A stretch of 41,707 nt of DNA from Candidatus Woesearchaeota archaeon (lineage in GTDB: Archaea > Nanobdellota > Nanobdellia > Woesearchaeales > UBA9989). Where the stretch lies: the NCBI GenBank assembly GCA_013329045.1, contig DUKZ01000037.1:1-41707 (forward strand), written 5' to 3'. Below, piece by piece: positions 16,014-22,824 of this stretch; the stretch's first letter is position 1, and each line of letters begins with the position of its first letter. A model generated the notes under the pieces. It worked only from the letters and a program-made list of their open reading frames with translations. It made no database searches and was not told where the DNA came from. The translations under genes were made by a program, and so were the position numbers.

Positions 16014-16628
16014 TCATGTGGCTCTTTCCAAGCGATACACCCTCACTTCTACCACAACCTTTGGCTTTTTATGGAACTCATGCACTTTCTTTATCGGGAA
16101 ATCTGCATTCCAGGAGTTTGTTATGGTATAATGGACATCCCTGCAAAATGCCTCAATAAATGATCTTGTATTTGACTTATGGATCGTATAGATGACTGGA
16201 GCGAATGCTGTTGCCTTTTCAAGGAAAAGCTTATCATGATGCTTTTGTTTTGTCCCAAATGGGGGGTTCATCAGGACACTATCCACCTGCTGATCAACAC
16301 CAGTAATATCAGCAATATCAGCCTCAATAACATCTCCTTTCAGACGATGCATCGCAAGATTCTTTTGAACGAGTGCTAATGCTTTCTTGTCTTTATCAAC
16401 AAAAATGACCTTTTTTGCCCCAAGAAGGAGGGCTCCTACCCCAAAGATGCCAGGCCCACATCCAGCATCAAGGATCACCCTCCCTTTGATATCACCCTGC
16501 AGATACGCAAACCATAAGAGGTCTGCTGCCAGCTCTGATGGAGTCTGGTATTGCTCTAACTCGATGCTTTGCTCCTCAAAACCAGCAAGTCTTGAGAGCA
16601 CGATCCCAAGGGAGGATTTGGAGTTCAT
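16014..16628 (-). CDS. METTL5-like RNA methyltransferase (COG2263)
   Basis: A 204-residue class I SAM methyltransferase. The N-terminal region (LEQYQTPSELAADLL) precedes motif I VILDAGCGPGIFGVG (about 50-64), the acidic motif II strand IFVDKDKKA and the catalytic motif IV NPPFGTKQKHHD (about 121). The NPPF motif with this spacing is typical of the METTL5 group, which makes N6-methyladenosine in small-subunit rRNA. The start overlaps the upstream stop by 4 bp. Confidence 0.9.
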   Translation of the reverse strand: MNSKSSLGIVLSRLAGFEEQSIELEQYQTPSELAADLLWFAYLQGDIKGRVILDAGCGPGIFGVGALLLGAKKVIFVDKDKKALALVQKNLAMHRLKGDVIEADIADITGVDQQVDSVLMNPPFGTKQKHHDKLFLEKATAFAPVIYTIHKSNTRSFIEAFCRDVHYTITNSWNADFPIKKVHEFHKKPKVVVEVRVYRLERAT

Positions 16629-18076
16629 AACTTGAAGATGTAGTAATATTTGTCGATGAGATCCTGAAGCTCATGCTCCACCCAAAGCTCGACATGCTCT
16701 TTTTGCGCCAGGTCTAATGCATCTTTCTTCAGACGCGTGGGAGATATGATCACTGGAGTCTCCTGCTCTTTCTTTGCTGATACGAGCTTTTGCACATCTG
16801 CCTTATCGATAGCGTTCTCTGCCGGCCTTCCAAGAATACGGAATTCTTTGCCATCTTTATCAGCAGAGATGATTGTGTAAATTCCCTCGAGATCAGCCCG
16901 TTTTATGTGGTAGCCCATCTTATCAACAAGGGTCTTTGCCATCTCATGGAATTCCTGGCCTGATGATTTCATCAGGTGCTTGAGATTTATCTCGTCCTGG
17001 GCCCTTCCCAGGTCATGGGAAACATCTACCGTCTTTACCTGGACCTGCGGCTCTTCCTCACTATGCTCTTTTTTCTTCAGGAAAGAGAAGAACGGCTTCT
17101 TTTCCTTCTCCACTATCTTTTCTTCAATTACTGGTTTTTCGGCCTTGTCTTCCTTGCTGGTCACATCCCTGAGTTTTGCTACAAACTGCTCATCATCATG
17201 CGTCTCTTTGAGCAATGGGCCTGAAGAGACTTTCTTGAAGCGAAAAACCATTAGGGTGATAAGGAGGACCAGAACTGCAATTGCAATGATGTAGATCCAA
17301 TCAGATGATGCTGCATTTTCATCAGGAGGCAGGGGGGCCAACGATCCAGTATCATTTGCCGCGCCCTCCTCACTAGTAGTATTCGCAGAATCATCATCCG
17401 ATGCTGGTGAGGGGGTTGGTTCTGTCTCAACTGGCTCTTCAATACCCATCTTTTGCTGCATCAGGTTATACAAGTCGACAGAGATTGCCTTCACCTCATC
17501 TGGGAGCTTTTCTGCCCGGATCCTGATATCATCAGCATATGTTGACTTTTCCTTCAATAATTCCTCAAGGATCAATATCTGGGTGCGCAGCTTCTTGACA
17601 TCTTTTGCCTCGAGATCTGCCTCTTTCTCATCAAGGGCTTCCTTTAGCGCACCTGCAAGCTTTTCTGCATGATCCAGCATTTCAGTATCTGACGCTGGGG
17701 CAGAGACTACCGGCAGGGCTTCCTCATCTTCTTCAATCACGGTCTCATTTGTGACAAAGATTGTTCCCCGGAGATTATCAGGAGCATAGAGATCAGCCCA
17801 GGTCACCTTGCCAGTCTCATTTGCTACCCATTCGAAGGAATCTCCTGGATACAATCTTCCTGAGCGGAATTGGCGAAAGTGGGCATAGATGACATGAGAA
17901 TAACGTTCCCCACTGACCTCCCAACGGATCACTGTGCCTTGCGGGACAGTAATCTCTTTTGAACCGTCCATCTTATTGTTCGTGATGACAATGGTCCTTG
18001 TCGCTGCGAGAATGAATGGTAGTGCCAGGAGGAGAGCGATTAACAGACAGATGCCAACCTTTTGGGAAACAGCCAT
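16625..18076 (-). CDS. cupredoxin-like/coiled-coil/membrane protein with nuclease-fold-like cytoplasmic domain
   Basis: A 483-residue protein. It has a signal peptide (1-24), then a cupredoxin-like domain (about 25-110) that lacks the Cys-His-Met copper loop. A coiled coil (about 130-205), a Ser/Thr/Pro/Asp-rich linker and a transmembrane helix (about 263-282) follow. A charged linker leads to a C-terminal domain (about 355-483) resembling restriction-endonuclease/Mrr-like folds (TPVIISPTRLKKDALDLA), without a clear catalytic D-ExK set. A TATA element lies at 18098-18108. Function is unknown; a surface-to-cytoplasm sensor is one possibility. Confidence 0.7.
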   Translation of the reverse strand: MAVSQKVGICLLIALLLALPFILAATRTIVITNNKMDGSKEITVPQGTVIRWEVSGERYSHVIYAHFRQFRSGRLYPGDSFEWVANETGKVTWADLYAPDNLRGTIFVTNETVIEEDEEALPVVSAPASDTEMLDHAEKLAGALKEALDEKEADLEAKDVKKLRTQILILEELLKEKSTYADDIRIRAEKLPDEVKAISVDLYNLMQQKMGIEEPVETEPTPSPASDDDSANTTSEEGAANDTGSLAPLPPDENAASSDWIYIIAIAVLVLLITLMVFRFKKVSSGPLLKETHDDEQFVAKLRDVTSKEDKAEKPVIEEKIVEKEKKPFFSFLKKKEHSEEEPQVQVKTVDVSHDLGRAQDEINLKHLMKSSGQEFHEMAKTLVDKMGYHIKRADLEGIYTIISADKDGKEFRILGRPAENAIDKADVQKLVSAKKEQETPVIISPTRLKKDALDLAQKEHVELWVEHELQDLIDKYYYIFKL

Positions 18077-18124
18077 ACATCAAGAAGAAAAAAGTGCATA
18101 TATAAATGTTTTGGCAGGAGATTT

Positions 18125-18607
18125 TTATTCAACAATCAAGATCCCGCTTGCTCTTGATCCTGAGCTGAGGCGAAACGGAAAAAGCCCTTCCTTATCAGCA
18201 GTGAATCGGAGGAAACCTGAGCTCCCTTCAATGAGAGGCGCTTCCTTTCCATATCCTTCAAGAATGAACAGAGGCCAATTCCCCCTCGTGCACGGCATTG
18301 TTGTCCAGACCAGGCTTCTTTCCTCGTCATGGAACTGGTTTAGCTTTTGCTCACAACGAAGACTCCTTGCATCATCAACAGCTGTTATCTCAAATAGAAC
18401 ATCACTGCCGAGAGGAACATGAACAACATCTGGATCAAAACGTTCACCTTGGAAGACAATCTTGACAGTTTCTTGACCTATAGGTTTTGCTGGGACATTA
18501 TCAACGATATAAAAGTACGTGCCGTTGGGAATAGTCAATTCGGGCTTTGCCTGCTCTTGGCACGCGCTGAGGAACACCATGATAATCACGAAAACTATCC
18601 ATCTCAT
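18125..18607 (-). CDS. cupredoxin-like lipoprotein
   Basis: A 160-residue protein. It begins with a signal peptide ending in a lipobox (FLSAC, Cys about 16) and is therefore probably lipid-anchored. The rest looks like a cupredoxin beta sandwich (KIVFQGERFDPDVVHVPLGSDV, then LFPFRLSSG), but the canonical copper ligands are not evident. The next gene in the same direction, 48 bp downstream, also starts with a cupredoxin-like domain, so the two may form a surface complex. A TATA element lies at 18632-18643. Confidence 0.72.
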   Translation of the reverse strand: MRWIVFVIIMVFLSACQEQAKPELTIPNGTYFYIVDNVPAKPIGQETVKIVFQGERFDPDVVHVPLGSDVLFEITAVDDARSLRCEQKLNQFHDEERSLVWTTMPCTRGNWPLFILEGYGKEAPLIEGSSGFLRFTADKEGLFPFRLSSGSRASGILIVE

Positions 18608-18726
18608 CTTATTCTCCCTTTAACAATATCCAGCTATAAAGATACCTTCTTACTTAAATCTTTTGTTTTAGTCACCACTCTATAATAGTATTAATTATCT
18701 GTTGCTTGTGAGCCAGCAGAACAATC

Positions 18727-18734
18727 CTTAAATA
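18727..18734 (+). promoter_or_regulatory. TATA box of nucS
   Basis: CTTAAATA is centred 26 bp before the nucS ATG, suggesting a leaderless mRNA. Confidence 0.6.
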
Positions 18735-18756
18735 GGACAAACGGCGGACACCTTGT

Positions 18757-19494
18757 ATGCCAATTGAGCAGCAGATCATCGAGCTGAAGGAAGGCTTAGC
18801 GAAGAATAACCTTGTCGTCTTCGGAGCACACTGCTCTGTCAAGTATTCAGGGAGGGCGGAGAGCTTCCTTGAGTTCGGTGATCGGTTATGTGTGATAAAG
18901 CCAGATAAGACATTCCTCGTCCATCAGGATGCGGGGAATGCACCTGTCAATTACATGAGAGAGAATTCGATGCATAACATCATAAGAGACAAAGAGATGA
19001 TCATCATCTCTTCTGCCCATGCAGCAAACAAAGATTTTATGGAGGTTGCCATCAAAAAGATGCTCTTTCTTTCTTCCCATCCCCTCCAGGACGGCCAGCG
19101 TATCATCATCAGAGGGAGCGAAAAAGACATGTCGGACATGATCTATGCCAATCCAGAACTGATCGGGCTGGATTTCTTTCCCGTCAGCCGGGAAGAACAA
19201 ACAAAGCATGGGTTTATTGACGTCCTTGGGTTTGACAACAAAGGCAACCTTGTCGTTGTGGAATGCAAGCGGTACCGGGCAGACCTCTCTGCTGTGCAGC
19301 AGCTGAGGCGCTATGTTGAAAAAATCAAGAAAAGCAAAGGGATTGACACTGTCAGGGGGATTGTTGCCGCCCCGAACATCACCAGCAACGCAGAGCAGAT
19401 GCTCACCGACTGGGGATTTGAATATCGGGCAGTTTCTCCTCCAAAATACCATGAGGAATTCGACCGCAAGCAACGACGGCTTGGAGATTGGTAA
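18757..19494 (+). CDS. nucS: mismatch/flap endonuclease NucS (EndoMS)
   Basis: A 245-residue NucS/EndoMS. The N-terminal domain binds DNA. The C-terminal RecB-like nuclease domain shows FIDVLGFD (Asp), VVVECKRYRAD (ExK) and QQLRRYVEKI (QxxxY). The enzyme makes double-strand cuts at mismatches and works with PCNA. The extreme C-terminus QRRLGDW resembles a degenerate PCNA-interacting peptide (QxxLxxW) with the last aromatic missing. The family's usual length is about 240-260. Confidence 0.93.
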   Translation: MPIEQQIIELKEGLAKNNLVVFGAHCSVKYSGRAESFLEFGDRLCVIKPDKTFLVHQDAGNAPVNYMRENSMHNIIRDKEMIIISSAHAANKDFMEVAIKKMLFLSSHPLQDGQRIIIRGSEKDMSDMIYANPELIGLDFFPVSREEQTKHGFIDVLGFDNKGNLVVVECKRYRADLSAVQQLRRYVEKIKKSKGIDTVRGIVAAPNITSNAEQMLTDWGFEYRAVSPPKYHEEFDRKQRRLGDW

Positions 19495-19553
19495 AATGTC
19501 GTCCACGTCGCGACTCCATGAATATATAACGATCAATTTCTGACCATGATAGC

Positions 19554-19898
19554 ATGTCATTGATCAGAGTCATTGTAAAAGGGCAAGGGATTATGTGCGG
19601 GACGATGCATTATCGAGAGTTCCTGGACCATGCGCACAAGGGCACTATCCCAGACTTGGGTGATCATCCTGTCTGCCCAGAGGATGCGGGCATCATACTT
19701 CTCTTTGGCAACAAGATATATTCCTTCCAGTCTGCGTTCAGTGGGAAGGACGTGGAAGGATACATTTTCTATGATTACTTTTTTGGGAAGAACCTGAGCA
19801 AAGGAGTGTATACTTATATCAGGCTCCTTGGCAAGAAAGGCATTGTTGCAGAGAATCTCTCTTCATGGGTGCGGTTTAGCCGTAAATTTAACTACTGA
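19554..19898 (+). CDS. hypothetical small protein
   Basis: A 114-residue protein with mixed strands and helices, one GQGIMCG turn near residue 11 and an aromatic-rich middle (GYIFYDYFFGK). No family is recognised and there is no signal or membrane segment. ATATATAA (19522-19529) is centred 28 bp before the ATG, supporting this start. Hairpin TTAACTA/TAGTTAA flanks the stop codon. Confidence 0.6.
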   Translation: MSLIRVIVKGQGIMCGTMHYREFLDHAHKGTIPDLGDHPVCPEDAGIILLFGNKIYSFQSAFSGKDVEGYIFYDYFFGKNLSKGVYTYIRLLGKKGIVAENLSSWVRFSRKFNY

Positions 19899-19926
19899 AA
19901 AATAGTTAATAAATCGAAAGATTTTT
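19889..19926 (+). terminator. two small hairpins at the gene end
   Basis: TTAACTA...TAGTTAA encloses the stop codon in its loop. A second hairpin AAATC-GAAA-GATTT (19911-19924), with a stable-type GAAA tetraloop, runs into a T-tract. Together they could terminate or protect the mRNA. The T-tract overlaps the TATA box of the next gene. Confidence 0.4.
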
Positions 19927-19961
19927 AAATTCCCGGATCATCTCTCCTCTTTGAGGCCATA

Positions 19962-20615
19962 ATGAAAAACAAATCACTCCTGGTATCTGCTTTAGTCATT
20001 GGCATCATCATCATAGTTGTTGCTGGAACTCTTGGCGTGATCCTCCTTTTAGGGGTGCCAGAAGAGTCTTCTCCAACAACGCCCACGAATCAGGACTTGC
20101 TGACACAGCTCCTCCTTATCCAGGCGGCTCAACAAAACAGCGTTGCCGTTGATATGCCAGATACTGAGCCAGAACCACCAGCATCAACCGGTGAAACGGT
20201 TGCCTTTAATGGAAATGAGCCAGAAACTAGTGATACCCTCAGCTCTGGGTACTCCACAAATGACCGGCTCATCGATCTTCGACGGATAAACCTTTTTGGC
20301 ATTGACCTTTCATCCTTAAATAAGGAAGAATGCGACCTTGTCAGCCGGCGGGTAAAAGATGATATTCGGGACCAAGAAAACCAGGTCGATGATGCAAGGG
20401 ATAGGCGCAGCAGAGACAGGAATGCAGTTGATGCGGCAAGGCAAATGCTCCAACAGGCCCAGGATCAGGGGGATAGCGCTAGAGCAAACGAAGCCGAGCG
20501 GGCACTTCAAAACGCAGAAGATGACCTTGACGAATCAGAGAATGATCTTGATAAGGAAGAAGATATATTGAGCGACCTAGAAGACCTCCAAAAGGACATC
20601 AACAGGATATGCTAA
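19962..20615 (+). CDS. membrane-anchored protein with acidic coiled-coil tail
   Basis: A 217-residue protein. An N-terminal transmembrane helix (about 8-31) is followed by a low-complexity P/T/E linker (35-90) and a long helical region rich in D, E, R and N (about 125-215) with heptad features. No enzyme motif is visible. TTTTAAAT (19923-19930) and a GAGG tract precede the ATG. The end of the gene is duplicated (20606-20637). It may be a surface or envelope scaffold. Confidence 0.62.
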   Translation: MKNKSLLVSALVIGIIIIVVAGTLGVILLLGVPEESSPTTPTNQDLLTQLLLIQAAQQNSVAVDMPDTEPEPPASTGETVAFNGNEPETSDTLSSGYSTNDRLIDLRRINLFGIDLSSLNKEECDLVSRRVKDDIRDQENQVDDARDRRSRDRNAVDAARQMLQQAQDQGDSARANEAERALQNAEDDLDESENDLDKEEDILSDLEDLQKDINRIC

Positions 20616-20637
20616 TGAAGAGATGTGCTAATGAAAA
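20606..20637. repeat. 16-bp tandem duplication spanning a stop codon
   Basis: GATATGCTAATGAAGA (20606-20621) and GATGTGCTAATGAAAA (20622-20637) match 14/16. The first contains the TAA stop of the 217-residue protein gene; the second repeats it outside the gene. Confidence 0.6.
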
Positions 20638-20689
20638 AGTTCTCAGTCATGACCAAACAGCAACTCAAAGACCACTTTTTCTGACACCA

Positions 20690-20848
20690 GGCTCTGTAGA
20701 CAAGTCTCGCTTCGTTCGACTTGTGCTGTCTCAACTCCAGATTCTTTCCCGAAGGTGCTGCGTTCCCGTATGGAGCTACCCCTCGCGACGCACTTGCCTC
20801 ACTCTGGAGTTTGAGTTTCGCAGAAAAGCACTTATTTTCTACAGAGCC
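20690..20848 (+). mobile_element. MITE-like element, type B, copy 4
   Basis: A 159-bp element. Its ends, GGCTCTGTAGA and TCTACAGAGCC, form a perfect inverted repeat. Flanks are CTGACACCA (20681-20689) and CTAACACCA (20849-20857), 8/9 identical. The interior differs from type A: hairpin ACAAGTC/GACTTGT, stem GTGCT/AGCAC and stem CTCAACTCCAGA/TCTGGAGTTTGAG. The right outer sequence TTATTTTCTACAGAGCC matches the type A right end. Confidence 0.85.
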
Positions 20849-20863
20849 CTAACACCACTAACC

Positions 20864-20871
20864 TTTAAATA
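20864..20871 (+). promoter_or_regulatory. TATA box of the sufE-like gene
   Basis: TTTAAATA is centred 26 bp before ATG 20894. The right end of element copy 4 is 15 bp upstream, so the element replaced the native sequence just beyond the BRE. Confidence 0.65.
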
Positions 20872-20893
20872 GCATTATTACCCCCCTCTCCAG

Positions 20894-21310
20894 ATGGCTC
20901 TCTCTTACCTAAAAGAAATGCAAGAAGCCCTTATCGGACTAGAACCAAGGGAAATGCTCGGGGAACTCATCGAGATAGGAAAAGGGCTCTCACAATTGCC
21001 AGAAGAGCTCTGCTCTGATGATAATAGAGTGAGTGGATGCGTGTCGGAAGTGCATATCATCGCCCATCTCGATCGCCATGGAAACATTATCTATGAAGGG
21101 AGGGCAGATTCCCTTATTGTCAGGGGATATCTTGCCATCCTCATCACTGCACTATCAGGCATGAAACCCCAAGAGATTGTCCAACATGCAGAAAAGGAAG
21201 TGATGAGGTTTACCAGTGAAACAAATATTACCGTGAGCATGATCCAATCACGGGCAAATGCATTCTCTAATGTGTTCAAGAAGATGATTAAGTTAGCAGG
21301 CGCATTATAA
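20894..21310 (+). CDS. SufE-like sulfur acceptor protein
   Basis: A 138-residue SufE-family protein. The diagnostic motif NRVSGCVSEVHI (about residues 44-55) contains the persulfide-accepting Cys and is followed by GRADSLIVRGYLAIL and the helical C-terminus. SufE accepts sulfur from a SufS-type cysteine desulfurase and stimulates it during Fe-S cluster assembly. No desulfurase or scaffold gene is nearby. The family is mainly bacterial and organellar, so its presence in an archaeal window may reflect gene transfer. Confidence 0.88.
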   Translation: MALSYLKEMQEALIGLEPREMLGELIEIGKGLSQLPEELCSDDNRVSGCVSEVHIIAHLDRHGNIIYEGRADSLIVRGYLAILITALSGMKPQEIVQHAEKEVMRFTSETNITVSMIQSRANAFSNVFKKMIKLAGAL

Positions 21311-21353
21311 CCCATTATAGGGAAGAGATTCTTTTTTATGGACTTTTATTTTC

Positions 21354-21422
21354 TTTCAATAGGGTCATAATTTCAATAGGATTATAATATAAGGGATTTA
21401 ATTAATAAGGGATTTAATCAGG
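21354..21422. repeat. cluster of 16-17 bp tandem repeats between convergent genes
   Basis: TTTCAATAGGGTCATAA (21354-21370) and TTTCAATAGGATTATAA (21371-21387) match 15/17. AAGGGATTTAATTAAT (21391-21406) and AAGGGATTTAATCAGG (21407-21422) match 13/16. The last copy reaches the stop codon of the Cys-rich protein gene (21418-21420). Confidence 0.55.
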
Positions 21423-22110
21423 GGATTATGATCTCGCCAATGGGAGGGGGTAGAATCGGCTCACAATCAGCAACACAATTGCATCCATTCTCCCCAGGGC
21501 CACAAACTCCATTTCCGCACTGTGCACAAAGAGCATCTGGAGTGATAATACCACACATTCCGTTCTCTATTACTGCGATTCCCACAGTTGATAACCCTTC
21601 GCAACAGACCAGGTCACCATATCTCACCCCACCCTCCTGCACACAAGGAGGTTCTGATGTATTTCCAGTAGAGTTATTATCCCCTGATCCGACAGCCGGA
21701 GGGGCAATCAAACATGCATCTTGGCAGCTTCCTGCTGAGGAGACAACATTTTTTCTACACTCGCCATAATCAAGAGAAACTGTTCTCGAGCAGCCAGTAT
21801 ACTGGATCCTGCAAGATTTGATCACATCATTTTTTTCCCACCTGCAAGAAGCGATGCATGACCGGTCTTTATCGCAGGCACTCTTGCATTCCTGTTCTAC
21901 CAGAACGGACGCATCCCTGCAATCATCATAATCATCCTTGCATGCCTGCCTGACATCAACACGATCGCTTGAGCACTGCCTGAGGCCAGCTGCCTTCTCG
22001 AACCGGCAAGAATTGTAGCAAGCCTTCTGTTCTGAGGTCAATGAAACAGCTGCCACTGAAAGTGCCAATAGAATACATAGAACAATGATACTCACACTAT
22101 TCCGCCCCAT
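21418..22110 (-). CDS. secreted cysteine-rich protein with CGNGVC motif
   Basis: A 230-residue secreted protein with a signal peptide (about 1-22). It has about 24 Cys, many in CxxxC helices (QKACYNSCRFEK, QACKDDYDDC, ECKSACDKD) that look like paired disulphide hairpins in repeats. A Pro/Asn/Thr linker follows, then a C-terminal CGNGVCGPGENGCNC module, a pattern frequent in secreted proteins of uncultured archaea and bacteria. It may be a disulphide-stabilised adhesin or matrix protein. GTTTTAAAC (22134-22142) is a candidate TATA element. Confidence 0.75.
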   Translation of the reverse strand: MGRNSVSIIVLCILLALSVAAVSLTSEQKACYNSCRFEKAAGLRQCSSDRVDVRQACKDDYDDCRDASVLVEQECKSACDKDRSCIASCRWEKNDVIKSCRIQYTGCSRTVSLDYGECRKNVVSSAGSCQDACLIAPPAVGSGDNNSTGNTSEPPCVQEGGVRYGDLVCCEGLSTVGIAVIENGMCGIITPDALCAQCGNGVCGPGENGCNCVADCEPILPPPIGEIIIP

Positions 22111-22202
22111 GATTTATAGATAAAGGAACAATTGTTTAAAACGTTTTGTTTAATCTGAGGTATAGATTTTAATGGGTATGATATAGGGGTATAATATAAG
22201 AG

Positions 22203-22216
22203 ATAGCCCGGCCAGG
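22203..22216 (-). repeat. displaced copy of the tRNA-Gln 3' end
   Basis: ATAGCCCGGCCAGG repeats the last 14 bp of the tRNA-Gln region (22269-22282) exactly, 66 bp away. It resembles an attachment-site direct repeat or a partial tRNA duplication. Confidence 0.5.
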
Positions 22217-22269
22217 CAAACAAGAATCAGAGATTTTTGAGCCTGTCAGGGAATGTTTCATAAATAAAA

Positions 22270-22342
22270 TAGCCCGGCCAGGATTCGAACCTGGGTCCTC
22301 TGATCCAAAGTCAGAGATGATTGGCCGCTACACTACCGGGCT
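22270..22342 (-). tRNA. tRNA-Gln (anticodon UUG)
   Basis: The minus-strand cloverleaf has acceptor stem AGCCCGG/CCGGGCT with discriminator A. The anticodon stem TCTGA/TCAGA encloses loop CTTTGGA, giving anticodon TTG. The T arm is CCAGGTTCGAATCCTGG. No CCA is encoded and no intron is present. Archaea make Gln-tRNA by amidating Glu-tRNA-Gln, so this tRNA is a substrate for that pathway. The TATA box TTTAAATAT (22367-22375) lies 29 bp upstream. Confidence 0.95.
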
Positions 22343-22366
22343 TTATCTGGAGAGGGACAGGACAGC

Positions 22367-22375
22367 ATATTTAAA
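22367..22375 (-). promoter_or_regulatory. TATA box of tRNA-Gln
   Basis: TTTAAATAT on the minus strand is centred 29 bp from the mature tRNA 5' end. Element copy 5 begins at 22385, 9 bp upstream, and its target duplication (22376-22384) occupies the BRE position. Confidence 0.6.
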
Positions 22376-22384
22376 CGTTTCCCA

Positions 22385-22540
22385 GGCTCTGTAGAAAGTC
22401 TCGCACTGCTCGACATGTGCCGGCTCAACTCTCGACCATTTATTGAAGGTGCTGTGTCCCCGAAGGGGGCAACCCCCCACAACGCACTTGCTGATTAACC
22501 GAAAGAGTTTCGCAGAAAGGCACTTATTTTCTACAGAGTC
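22385..22540 (+). mobile_element. MITE-like element, type B, copy 5
   Basis: A 156-bp element whose ends GGCTCTGTAG and CTACAGAGTC pair with one mismatch. It is flanked by a perfect 9-bp duplication, CGTTTCCCA, at 22376-22384 and 22541-22549. Compared with copy 4 the stems keep pairing through double changes: GTGCC/GGCAC instead of GTGCT/AGCAC, and AACTCT/AGAGTT instead of AACTCC/GGAGTT. It lies between the tRNA-Gln promoter and the promoter of the next gene (16 bp from TATA 22556-22563). Confidence 0.9.
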
Positions 22541-22555
22541 CGTTTCCCAACAACA

Positions 22556-22563
22556 TTTTTATA
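22556..22563 (+). promoter_or_regulatory. TATA box of the 67-residue membrane protein gene
   Basis: TTTTTATA is centred 26 bp before ATG 22586 and lies 16 bp downstream of element copy 5. Confidence 0.6.
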
Positions 22564-22585
22564 TTCGAAGAGATATGATGGCTAC

Positions 22586-22789
22586 ATGGAAGACTCCCAG
22601 ATACGCCACTCCCTTGTGTATCTCCTGTTCTTTGCAGGGATCCTTGTTATTGTAGTCGGTCAACCGTCATTGACTGGAAACATCGTCTCTCAAACCTTCT
22701 CTTCCCCCCTTACAAGACCAATCCTTGGAACCATTGTTATTATCGCTGCCCTCTTCATCCTTGGCATCGAGACAGCGAAAAAAAAATAG
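22586..22789 (+). CDS. small two-helix membrane protein
   Basis: A 67-residue protein with two hydrophobic helices (about 8-26 and 44-62) joined by a short loop and ending in Lys residues, probably with both ends in the cytoplasm. No family is recognised. The TATA spacing supports this start. It is followed after 35 bp by the YchF-like GTPase gene, which has its own TATA box. Confidence 0.65.
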   Translation: MEDSQIRHSLVYLLFFAGILVIVVGQPSLTGNIVSQTFSSPLTRPILGTIVIIAALFILGIETAKKK

Positions 22790-22794
22790 GCACT

Positions 22795-22802
22795 TTTTTA
22801 TA
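22795..22802 (+). promoter_or_regulatory. TATA box of the YchF-like GTPase gene
   Basis: TTTTTATA is centred 26 bp before ATG 22825. Confidence 0.6.
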
Positions 22803-22824
22803 ACCCGCATTTTTCTTCTTTAGC

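Noticed and set aside
20609..20872. ORF across element copy 4
   Set aside because: It is composed of the duplicated stop region and the inverted-repeat element. There is no conservation of the frame in copy 5.
22443..22655. 70-codon ORF running from element copy 5 into the 67-residue gene
   Set aside because: It begins inside the element and is out of frame with the supported membrane protein.
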